From: Variovorax beijingensis
GTDB lineage: Bacteria; Pseudomonadota; Gammaproteobacteria; Burkholderiales; Burkholderiaceae_C
Reading direction: 5' to 3'
DNA: 64,000 bases
NCBI RefSeq assembly: GCF_007828835.1
Contig: NZ_VIVL01000017.1
Location: 1 to 64,000, forward strand
Position numbers and translations under genes: made by a program. The notes beneath the pieces were generated by a model. It was not told where the DNA came from, made no database searches, and saw only the letters and a program-made list of their open reading frames with translations. Shown here piece after piece: positions 34,596-42,179 of this stretch (position 1 is its first letter; each line of letters begins with the position of its first letter).

Positions 34596-35588
34596 TCAGG
34601 CGGCCTGCATCGAGCCCGCGCCGAGAGCGTCGTTCTCGGCTTCGCTGAGCCAGCGGCGCTTGTCGCGCAGCGGCGGCGCGCCGAACATGCGGCTGTACTC
34701 GCGCGCGAACTGCGACGGGCTCTCGTAGCCCACGCTGTGCGCCGCGCTCGACACGTCCACGCCCGCCATCAGCATCTGGCGGCGCGCCTCCTGCAGGCGC
34801 AGCTGCTTCTGGTACTGCAGCGGGCTCATGGCCGTCACGGCCTTGAAGTGATGGTGGAACGACGACACGCTCATGTGCACCGCGCGCGCCATGTCCTCGA
34901 TCCGCAGCGACTGCGAATAGTTGATGCGCAGCGCGCTGATCGCCTTGGCGATGCGCTGGGTGTGGCTGTCCTGCAGCGCGATCTGCCGCAGCCGCGCGCC
35001 CTCTCCGTTCACCAGCAGGCGGTACATGATCTCGCGCTTGATGAGCGGCGCCATGATCGGCACGTCCTCGGGCGACTCGACCAGCCGCAGCAGCCGCAGC
35101 ACCGGCTCCAGCACCGGCATGCCGATGCGGTTGACGTACATGCCGCGCGACGCCGGCGCATTGGCCTTGGCGGGCAGCTTCTCGTCGCCGATGAGCTTGC
35201 CGATCTCGTCGATCGCGAGCTCCAGCCGCAGCCCGAGGTAAGGTTCGTTGTCGCTCGTCAGGCGCACCTGGCCGCACACCGGCAGGTCGACCGAGGTCAC
35301 GAGGTAGTGCATGGGGTCGTACACATAGATGTCGTCGCCCACGATGATCCGCTTGGAGCCCTGCGCGATCAGCCCGAGCGCCGGGGTCGCGAAGGCATGC
35401 TTGGGACCGTCGGGCTTGCTGATGCAGTGGACCTGCAGGCCGTCCACCGGCGTTTCCACGGTGCCGTCCTGGCCGCGCGTGATGCGGTTGATCAGCCCGA
35501 CCAGCTCCTTCCGGGCTTCGTCGAGTTCGGGCTCCAGCGGCATCGGCTGGGCAATGGCGGCAGCGATTTGAGGTGTTGGGTCAGGCAT
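34596..35588 (-). CDS. AraC family transcriptional regulator
   Basis: A 330-residue regulator. The N-terminal part matches the AraC N-terminal domain type (PF06719-like, with GLIAQGSKRIIVGDD and YLVTSVDLPV). The C-terminus has two helix-turn-helix units, including IEDMARAVHMSVSSFHHHFKAVTAMSP (quoted in two parts: IEDMARAVHMSVSSFHHHF, KAVTAMSP) and SVGYESPSQFAREYSRMFG. It is divergent from the aldo/keto reductase gene across 236 bp, and regulators of this type often control such a neighbour. Confidence 0.92.
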   Translation of the reverse strand: MPDPTPQIAAAIAQPMPLEPELDEARKELVGLINRITRGQDGTVETPVDGLQVHCISKPDGPKHAFATPALGLIAQGSKRIIVGDDIYVYDPMHYLVTSVDLPVCGQVRLTSDNEPYLGLRLELAIDEIGKLIGDEKLPAKANAPASRGMYVNRIGMPVLEPVLRLLRLVESPEDVPIMAPLIKREIMYRLLVNGEGARLRQIALQDSHTQRIAKAISALRINYSQSLRIEDMARAVHMSVSSFHHHFKAVTAMSPLQYQKQLRLQEARRQMLMAGVDVSSAAHSVGYESPSQFAREYSRMFGAPPLRDKRRWLSEAENDALGAGSMQAA

Positions 35589-35824
35589 GTTCGGGGCCTT
35601 GTCACGGGTGGGGGCCGCATGGGCGGCCGGCGTGGAGGATCGGGTGGTTCAAAGCTTAGCGCCACGCTAACGAATCTGCACGGCCCGCGCAGGAGGTCTG
35701 GAGAAATAGGCAAGGACTTTGCAGGAACGCGCTCGCCATGCCCGGCGCCGCGGCCGGATACTTTTGCGGACGGCGGGGGCCTTCCGGCCCTCTTCTCGCG
35801 CCACCCACCCAAAGGACATCTCTC

Positions 35825-36874
35825 ATGCAGTACCGCAAATTCGGCCGCACCGGCCTGTTCGTTTCCGAACTCTGCCTCGGCACCATGACCTTCGGCGGCT
35901 CCAGCGGCATCTGGGGCCAGATCGGCAACCTCCAGCAGTCCGAGGCGGAAGGCCTGGTCGGCCGCGCGCTCGACGCCGGCATCAACTTCATCGACACCGC
36001 CGACGTGTACTCCGAAGGCCTGTCGGAAACCATCACCGGCCAGGCGCTGAAGAACCTCAAGGTGCCGCGCGAAAACGTCGTGGTCGCCACCAAGGTGTTC
36101 GGCGAGACCGGCAAGACCGCCAATGCGGCCGGCGCCTCGCGCTACCACATCATGGACGGCGTGAAGGCCAGCCTCAGGCGCCTGCAGCTGGACCACATCG
36201 ACCTCTACCAGATCCACGGCTTCGACCCAGTCACGCCCATCGAGGAAACCGTGCGCGCGCTGGACAACCTGGTGCAGCAGGGCCACGTGCGCTACGTGGG
36301 CGTTTCCAACTGGGCGGCCTGGCAGATCATGAAGGCGCTGGGCATCGCCGAACGCCAGGGGCTCGCGCGCTTCGAATCGCTGCAGGCCTACTACACCATC
36401 GCGGGCCGCGACCTGGAGCGCGAACTGGCGCCGATGCTGCAGAGCGAAAGCCTCGGCCTGATGGTCTGGAGCCCGCTGGCGGGCGGCCTCTTGAGCGGCA
36501 AGTACGGGCGCGGCACCGAAGCCGAGAAAGGCAGCCGCCGCGCCAGCTTCGACTTTCCGCCGGTGAACGTCGAGCGCGCCTACGACTGCATCGACGTGAT
36601 GCGCCAGCTGGCCGAAGCGCGCAAGGTGTCGGTGGCGCAGATCGCGCTCGCGTGGCTGCTGCACCAGCCGGTGGTGACCAGCGTGATCGTCGGCGCCAAG
36701 CGCGTCGCGCAGCTGGACGACAACATTGCCGCCACCGCGATCCGGCTCTCCGCCGATGAGCTGGCCGCACTCGGCAAGGTGAGCGCCCTGCCCTCCGAGT
36801 ACCCGGGCTGGATGCTCGAGCGCCAGGGCGGCGCACGGGCGAAGCGCCTCGCCGAATCAGGCCAGCGCGGCTGA
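35825..36874 (+). CDS. Aldo/keto reductase
   Basis: A 349-residue NADPH-dependent oxidoreductase of the aldo/keto reductase superfamily, YeaE/Tas-like by length. Catalytic residues are visible: D and Y in IDTADVYSEG, K in VVVATKVFG and H in IDLYQIHGFD. The cofactor region is near SVIVGAKRVAQLDDN. ATG 35825 follows AAAGGACATCTCTC. It is divergent from the AraC regulator, which is its likely controller, and its last 18 bases overlap the convergent bioD end. The substrate is unknown. Confidence 0.92.
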   Translation: MQYRKFGRTGLFVSELCLGTMTFGGSSGIWGQIGNLQQSEAEGLVGRALDAGINFIDTADVYSEGLSETITGQALKNLKVPRENVVVATKVFGETGKTANAAGASRYHIMDGVKASLRRLQLDHIDLYQIHGFDPVTPIEETVRALDNLVQQGHVRYVGVSNWAAWQIMKALGIAERQGLARFESLQAYYTIAGRDLERELAPMLQSESLGLMVWSPLAGGLLSGKYGRGTEAEKGSRRASFDFPPVNVERAYDCIDVMRQLAEARKVSVAQIALAWLLHQPVVTSVIVGAKRVAQLDDNIAATAIRLSADELAALGKVSALPSEYPGWMLERQGGARAKRLAESGQRG

Positions 36875-37603
36875 CCGGCGCGCAGCGTGGGCCGCGGTAG
36901 CGCGCAATGCGCGCAGGTCGAGGTGCCGCGCGGCGTGGGCCGCCGAGGGCTCGGCCAAATGCGGCACCACGCCTAGCAAGGGCGCGCCGAGCCGGTCGCG
37001 CAGCGTCTGGAGATTGGCCTCGGGTGCCAGCATCTCCGGCTCGATGGTGCTCGCGATCCACCCCGCCAGCATGAGCCCGCGCGTGCGGATCGCTTCAGCC
37101 GTGAGCAGCGCATGGTTCAGGCAGCCCAGGCGCAGCCCGACCACAAGGATCACCGGCAGTCCCAGCGCCACGGCCAGGTCGGAGCTGTCGATGTCGTCGC
37201 CGAACGGCACGCAGAAGCCGCCCACGCCTTCGACCACCACCGCGTCGGCCTGCTGCGACAACGCCGCGAAGGCCGACAGCAGTGGCGGCAGTTCGATGCG
37301 CGCGCCCTCTTCGCGCGCCGCAAGGTGCGGCGACATCGGCGCACGCAGCAGGTACGGGCAGCGCAGGGCCAGGGGCGCATCGACATTGCCGGCCGCGTGC
37401 AGCTGCTCGACGTCCTCGTTGCGCCAGGCGCCATCGATGCGTTCCAGCCCCGCGGCCACCGGCTTCATGCCGACCGCGCGCAGGCCCGATGCGGCCAGCA
37501 GGCTCAGCATCGCGCTGCTGGCCAGCGTCTTGCCGACGCCCGTATCGGTGCCCGTGACGAACCAGCGGCGGTGTGTCATGGGTGCACCCGGCGCGGCGCT
37601 CAT
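36857..37603 (-). CDS. bioD: Dethiobiotin synthase
   Basis: ATP-dependent carboxylase that closes the ureido ring of dethiobiotin, the step after BioA. The 248-residue product has the P-loop GTDTGVGKT, KPVAAG, and VEGVGGFCVPF. ATG 37603 overlaps the bioF stop (ATGA). A second start at 37579 (MTHRRWFVTG) gives the more usual length, so the first eight residues are uncertain. It is the third gene of a leftward bioA-bioF-bioD unit; bioB is not visible. Confidence 0.93.
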   Translation of the reverse strand: MSAAPGAPMTHRRWFVTGTDTGVGKTLASSAMLSLLAASGLRAVGMKPVAAGLERIDGAWRNEDVEQLHAAGNVDAPLALRCPYLLRAPMSPHLAAREEGARIELPPLLSAFAALSQQADAVVVEGVGGFCVPFGDDIDSSDLAVALGLPVILVVGLRLGCLNHALLTAEAIRTRGLMLAGWIASTIEPEMLAPEANLQTLRDRLGAPLLGVVPHLAEPSAAHAARHLDLRALRATAAHAARRSAALA

Positions 37604-38832
37604 GCGGCCTTCTTCCACGGCTGCACCAATGCTTCACCCAAGGCGTCGAGCAGCCGTGCCACATCGTCCTGCGAATGGCTGGCCGACAGCGTGATCCGCA
37701 GCCGTGCGGTGCCGGCGGGCACGGTCGGCGGGCGGATCGCACCGACGCGCAGGCCGCGGGCATCGAGCTGCGCCATCGTCTGCATCGCGCGTGCGTTGTC
37801 GCCGACGATCAGCGGCTGGATCGCGGTCGGCGAATCGGGCAGCCAGGCGCTGCCGTCCGCCGGCAGGATCGCCTCGAGGCCGCGGCGCAGCTGGGCGATG
37901 CGCGCATGCAAACGGGCGCGGCGCACGTCGCCTTCTTCGCCCTCGATCAGCGCCAGGCTCGCGAGCAGCGCATGCGCGATGGCCGGCGGCGCGGCGGTGG
38001 TGAAGATGTACGGCCGCGCGCGCTGCACGAGGTAGTCGATCACGGTGCGGTGCGCCGCCACGAAAGCGCCCGACACCCCGGCCGCCTTGCCGAGCGTGCC
38101 GACGAGCACCAGCCGCTCCGAGCGCAGCCCCATGGCCTGCAGCACGCCGCGGCCCGTGGCGCCCAGCACGCCGAAGCCGTGCGCGTCGTCCAGCACCAGC
38201 CAGGCGTCGTGGCGCTCGGCCAGCGCGAGCAGCTCGGCCACGGGCGCGATGTTGCCGTCCATGCTGAAGACCGCATCGCTCACGATCAGCTTGACCGGCG
38301 CATCGCAGGCGCCGAGCTGCGCATCGAGCGCGGCCGTGTCGCAATGCGGATAGCGCTCGACCCGCGCCTTGGCCAGCCGCGCCCCGTCGATCAGCGACGC
38401 GTGATTCAGCGACTCCGAAAAGATCACCGCCTCGGCACCGCCGAGCGCCGACAGCACTGCGAGGTTGGCCATGTAGCCCGTGCAGAAGAACAGGCTTTGC
38501 GCCTCCGGGATGAACGGCGCCATCCAGCCGGCCAGCCGTTCCTCGAGTTCGGCATGCGCGCGCGAGTGGCCGAGGATCAGGTGCGACCCGCCGCTGCCCG
38601 TGCCGTAGCGTGCCGCGCCTTCGGCCAGTGCGGCGGCGAGTGCCGGATGCGCGGCAAGGCCGAGGTAGTCGTTGCTGCTGAAGCCGAGCATGGTGCGCGG
38701 CGCGCTCGCGCCGGCCAGCGTCAGCGATTGCTCGGGGGCGCAGGCGGTTTCGGCGATCTGCCGGTGGCGGCGCAGCGACTGCGCGTCGAGCGCGGCGATC
38801 TCGCCCTGCAGGCGTTCAAGCAAGCGCGGCAT
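37600..38832 (-). CDS. bioF: 8-amino-7-oxononanoate synthase
   Basis: PLP enzyme that condenses pimeloyl thioester with alanine to form the BioA substrate. The 410-residue product has the family text SSNDYLGLAAHP, GSGGSHLILG, DDAHGFGVLG and LVGTLGKAAG, where K binds PLP. An excellent ribosome site (AAGGAGG) precedes ATG 38832. It overlaps bioA by 17 bases and bioD by four, so all three are coupled. Confidence 0.95.
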   Translation of the reverse strand: MPRLLERLQGEIAALDAQSLRRHRQIAETACAPEQSLTLAGASAPRTMLGFSSNDYLGLAAHPALAAALAEGAARYGTGSGGSHLILGHSRAHAELEERLAGWMAPFIPEAQSLFFCTGYMANLAVLSALGGAEAVIFSESLNHASLIDGARLAKARVERYPHCDTAALDAQLGACDAPVKLIVSDAVFSMDGNIAPVAELLALAERHDAWLVLDDAHGFGVLGATGRGVLQAMGLRSERLVLVGTLGKAAGVSGAFVAAHRTVIDYLVQRARPYIFTTAAPPAIAHALLASLALIEGEEGDVRRARLHARIAQLRRGLEAILPADGSAWLPDSPTAIQPLIVGDNARAMQTMAQLDARGLRVGAIRPPTVPAGTARLRITLSASHSQDDVARLLDALGEALVQPWKKAA

Positions 38833-40228
38833 CGCGGCCTCCTTCTGCGTGATTTGCGTGGTCTGCACGGGCGGAGGCGGCCACGGCCTGCAGCGTGGCC
38901 AGCGTGCCGTCGACCAGCAGGTCGATCTCGCCGTCGCCGATCGCATACGGCGGCATGAGGTAGACGGTCGCACCGATGGGACGCATCAGCAGTCCGTTCG
39001 CTCGTGCGGCAAGGTGAAAGCGCTCCGCGAACCGGGCGCCGGGCTCGCGCATGTCGAAGGCCGTGATCATTCCGCGCTGGCGCAGATGCTCGACGGGCAC
39101 GCCGTGAAGCCCCTCGCGCAACCGGTCGATCAACCGTTCGGCACGGGCGCGGTTGCGGCGCAGCGCGTCCTCGCGCTCGAACAGATCGAGTGTCGCGAGC
39201 GCCGCGCGGCAGGCCAGCGCGTTGCCGGTGTAGGAATGGGAATGCAGGAAGCTGCGCGCCACGTCGTCGTCGACGAAGCCCTGGTAGATCGCATCGCGCG
39301 TCATCACCAGCGCCAGTGGCAGGTAGCCGCCGCTGATGCCCTTGGAAAGGCACAGGAAATCGGGCCAGATGCCGGCCTGCTCGCACGCGAAGAAGCTGCC
39401 GGTGCGCCCGCAGCCCACCGCAATCTCGTCGGCGATGAGGTGCACGCCGTAGCGGTCGCACAGCGCGCGCACGAGCCGCAGGTAGTCGGGGTCGTGCATC
39501 GCCATGCCGGTGGCGCATTGCACCAGCGGCTCGACGATCACGGCAGCGATCGATGCATGCCTTTTCGCCAGCAGCGCTTCGAGTTCGGCCGCGGCGCGGC
39601 GCGCCACGGCAGCGGCGTCCTCGCCCGGCTGCGCGGCCCGGGCGTCGGGCGATGCCACGAGGTGCGCATTCGCGAGCAGCGGCGCGTAGGCGTCGCGGAA
39701 CACCGGCACGTCGGTCACATGCAGCGCCCCCAGCGTTTCGCCGTGGTAACCCTGGCGCAGCGCGACGAAGTCCTGCTTGCCGCTCCGGCCTGCATTGCGC
39801 CATGCATGAAAGCTCATCTTCAACGCGATCTCCACGGCCGAGGCGCCGTCCGAGGCATAGAAGCAGTGGCCTAGCGCATGGCCCGTCAGCGCGGCGAGCC
39901 GCTCGGCCAGCTCGACGGCCGGCGCATGCGTACAGCCCGCGAGCATCACATGCGAGAGCGTGTCGAGCTGGTCCTTCAGCGCGGCGTTGATGGCCGGGTG
40001 CGCATGGCCGAAGAGATTGACCCACCACGAGCTCGTCGCGTCGAGGTAGCGGCGTCCGTCGTGGTCGAACAGCCAGACGCCCTCGCCCCGCGCGATCGGC
40101 AGCGGCGGCACGGCTTCGAGCCGGATGCTCTGCGTGCACGGATGCCAGACGTGGCGCCGGCTGCGCTGCTGCCAGCCGGCGTTTTTGGACGCGGCAGGCG
40201 TCGAGGGAGAAGCAATCGTTGGCGGCAT
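38816..40228 (-). CDS. bioA: Adenosylmethionine-8-amino-7-oxononanoate aminotransferase
   Basis: PLP aminotransferase that uses S-adenosylmethionine as amino donor to make 7,8-diaminononanoate. The 470-residue product has HVWHPCTQ at the N-terminus, SSWWVNLFGHAHP, YHGETLGALHV, ADEIAVGCGRTG and the PLP lysine in LCLSKGISGGYLPL, then SHSYTGN. The start ATG 40228 (MPPTIASPS) lies shortly before the first conserved block; longer upstream frames lack family text. It is the first gene of the biotin unit. Confidence 0.94.
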   Translation of the reverse strand: MPPTIASPSTPAASKNAGWQQRSRRHVWHPCTQSIRLEAVPPLPIARGEGVWLFDHDGRRYLDATSSWWVNLFGHAHPAINAALKDQLDTLSHVMLAGCTHAPAVELAERLAALTGHALGHCFYASDGASAVEIALKMSFHAWRNAGRSGKQDFVALRQGYHGETLGALHVTDVPVFRDAYAPLLANAHLVASPDARAAQPGEDAAAVARRAAAELEALLAKRHASIAAVIVEPLVQCATGMAMHDPDYLRLVRALCDRYGVHLIADEIAVGCGRTGSFFACEQAGIWPDFLCLSKGISGGYLPLALVMTRDAIYQGFVDDDVARSFLHSHSYTGNALACRAALATLDLFEREDALRRNRARAERLIDRLREGLHGVPVEHLRQRGMITAFDMREPGARFAERFHLAARANGLLMRPIGATVYLMPPYAIGDGEIDLLVDGTLATLQAVAASARADHANHAEGGRDAALA

Positions 40229-40651
40229 CCGCGCATTCCTTTGGGGGCAAGGCGCGGGATCGTATCGGTGCAGGTCCGGCACGGCAAACCGCCGGTGCGG
40301 GCATCGAAATGCGGGCACTTGAGCGACGTTGGCCGGGATAGAACACCCGTTCGGATCAACCTCGTGCAACCGGGCCGCTTGATGTGCAGAGGCCGGCCCG
40401 GGAAGCCATTGCAAGTTGTCTTGGGGACGACAAAGATTTCCGCGGAGTATCGAGTTCTCACCCCGATCGAGGTGGTGATTCTCCGGATCGGACAGCTGAA
40501 TGGCAGATATCGGCTATTGGCAAGTCCCCCCCCGCCGTGCCCGCGCATGAGGCTTGGACGACGCCCGCGGTGGGCCAATTCCGACACCAGCGGGCATGCG
40601 CGGCGCGGACAAATAAATGTCCAACCATCCATTCATTCGAAGGAGCAGCCC
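40229..40651. other. Intergenic region between bioA and the small disordered protein
   Basis: This 423-bp gap carries divergent promoters, leftward for bioA and rightward for the small protein. Open frames cross it, but none has a ribosome site and family-like composition. I searched for a BirA-like or BioR-like biotin operator by eye and did not find one. A run of ten C residues occurs near 40527. Nothing else is recognised. Confidence 0.5.
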
Positions 40652-40849
40652 ATGTCCAAGACGAACCCCAACACGCCCGACGAGCGTGGTTCGTTGCCTC
40701 CCCAGCACAACAAGGCCGGCCACCAGAGCCCGACACCGCGCAACGAGCCGCGCCGCACCACCGAGAGCCGCCACGACCGCGAAAGCCACATCGGCGGCAG
40801 CAACCAGAGCCAGTCGCGGCGCGGCGGTGGCGGCGGTTCCACGCATTGA
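40652..40849 (+). CDS. Small hydrophilic disordered protein
   Basis: A 65-residue protein rich in Ser, Gly, Arg, Asn, Pro and His, with no hydrophobic segment; it ends in a Gly-rich stretch GGGGGSTH. A strong AAGGAGCAG ribosome site precedes ATG 40652, which is why I accept it despite its size. It is probably intrinsically disordered. I recognise no family. It precedes the uracil-DNA glycosylase gene by 44 bp. Confidence 0.68.
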   Translation: MSKTNPNTPDERGSLPPQHNKAGHQSPTPRNEPRRTTESRHDRESHIGGSNQSQSRRGGGGGSTH

Positions 40850-40893
40850 GGGTGGTGGCCGCTTGAACCCCAACGGCGCACCGGAGCCGGCCC

Positions 40894-41607
40894 ATGTCCC
40901 ATCGCAACGAGGCCACGGCAGCGCTGAAGGCCCTCGGCATTGCGACCGACGCCTGCCGCGAATGCCCGCTGGGCGCGCATGCAACCCAGTCGGTGTTCGG
41001 TGAAGGCCCGGTTGGCGCGGCGCTGATGGTGGTGGGCGAGCAGCCGGGCGACAAGGAAGACCTGGTCGGCCGCCCCTTCGTGGGCCCGGCCGGCAAGCTG
41101 TTCGACCGTGCGGTGGCCGAGCTCGGCTGGTCGCGCGAGAAGCTCTACGTGACCAATGCGGTGAAGCACTTCAAGTACGAGCCACGCGGCAAGCGCCGCA
41201 TGCACAAGACCCCGGGCCAGCGCGAGGTGGAAGCCTGCCACCACTGGCTCGAAAGCGAGATCGAACTCGTGCAGCCGCGCGCCTGCATCGCGCTCGGCGG
41301 CACGGCCGCGCGCTCGCTGCTCGGCCGACCCGTCGCGGTGATGAAGGAGCGCGGCCAATGGATCGAGAATGCGCAGACAGGCCGCCGCGTTTTGGTCACG
41401 CTGCATCCCTCCGCCCTGCTGCGCGGCGATCCACTGCAGCGCGAAGCAGCCTGGGAAGCCTGGCTCAAGGACCTGTCGGTGGCTTCGGAGCTGATGAAGA
41501 AAGCCGGGGCCAGGCGCCCGGCCGAAAAGCAGCCCGCCGCGGAAAAACCCGCGGCAAGACCCGCCGCAGGTCACGCGCGGCGCCGCGTGCGCATGGTGAT
41601 GGAATAG
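40894..41607 (+). CDS. udgX: Uracil-DNA glycosylase, UdgX-like (suicide cross-linking type)
   Basis: A 237-residue iron-sulphur uracil-DNA glycosylase of the superfamily IV type. Motif A is GEQPGDKED (48-56). The insertion loop KRRMHKTP (100-107) with H104 matches the R-loop KRRIH that defines UdgX, whose histidine becomes covalently joined to the abasic site after uracil removal. Four cysteines suited to a [4Fe-4S] cluster are C21, C24, C115 and C131. A basic, Ala/Pro-rich tail of about 45 residues follows the enzyme core. It converges with the alkB-like gene, overlapping by 37 bp. Confidence 0.88.
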   Translation: MSHRNEATAALKALGIATDACRECPLGAHATQSVFGEGPVGAALMVVGEQPGDKEDLVGRPFVGPAGKLFDRAVAELGWSREKLYVTNAVKHFKYEPRGKRRMHKTPGQREVEACHHWLESEIELVQPRACIALGGTAARSLLGRPVAVMKERGQWIENAQTGRRVLVTLHPSALLRGDPLQREAAWEAWLKDLSVASELMKKAGARRPAEKQPAAEKPAARPAAGHARRRVRMVME

Positions 41608-42179
41608 CGCAGCGCCTCGGTCGGCGCGATGCTGTGCTGCCAGGCCCAGCGCGCTTCGCCGCGCAGCATGTAGATGGAGCGCGGCTCGATCAGCAACTGG
41701 AGGCTGGCGGGCGCGGTGGCGCTGGCCGGTGGATAGGGCCGCAGCTGCATCACCGCGCTGCTGCGCAGCGAAACCCCCACGATGTCCTCGAAGTCCGGCA
41801 CGTCGCGGTGCCAGCCGAGCGGCGTGCCGGGCCGGTATTCGGAGATCAGCACATGGGCGAAATCCTCGGGCGCCATGCCCATCCATGCCGCCACCCGCGC
41901 GCGCAGCGGGTGAAGCGCGGGCGGCACGGCCGTGCCCGGACGCAGCTGGTGCTTGTCGAAGTCGTAGCTGCCGCCAAAGCTGATGCCGCGGCGGCGCGCG
42001 GTGTATGCCTTGTAGCGCATCTCGCGCAGCTCGAAGCCCTGCACGAGGCGCAGCAGCTCGGCTTCCTCGGTGCGGGTGAGGAATTCGCGCTCGTAGCCCA
42101 GGCCTTCGATGGCGGCCGCGGGCGCCTCGCCGAACAGGTCGGGCTCGTCAGCGAGCTGGATGTGCCTAGCGGAGCGCAT
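41571..42179 (-). CDS. AlkB-like 2-oxoglutarate/Fe(II) dioxygenase
   Basis: A 202-residue AlkB-family enzyme that removes alkyl lesions from DNA or RNA bases by oxidation. Iron ligands are visible in GWHRDVPDFED (H, D) and WQHSIAP (H), and the 2-oxoglutarate arginines in RYSITMRTRR. The N-terminal part contains YEREFLTRTEEAELL, usual in the AlkB homologue 2/3-like group. It begins inside the end of the nuclease-helicase gene (14-bp overlap) on the same strand, so they share a transcript. Confidence 0.88.
   Translation of the reverse strand: MRSARHIQLADEPDLFGEAPAAAIEGLGYEREFLTRTEEAELLRLVQGFELREMRYKAYTARRRGISFGGSYDFDKHQLRPGTAVPPALHPLRARVAAWMGMAPEDFAHVLISEYRPGTPLGWHRDVPDFEDIVGVSLRSSAVMQLRPYPPASATAPASLQLLIEPRSIYMLRGEARWAWQHSIAPTEALRYSITMRTRRRA

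Noticed and set aside
40229..40651. A biotin-responsive operator before bioA
   Set aside because: I could not find a convincing BirA or BioR palindrome by eye, so I do not call one.
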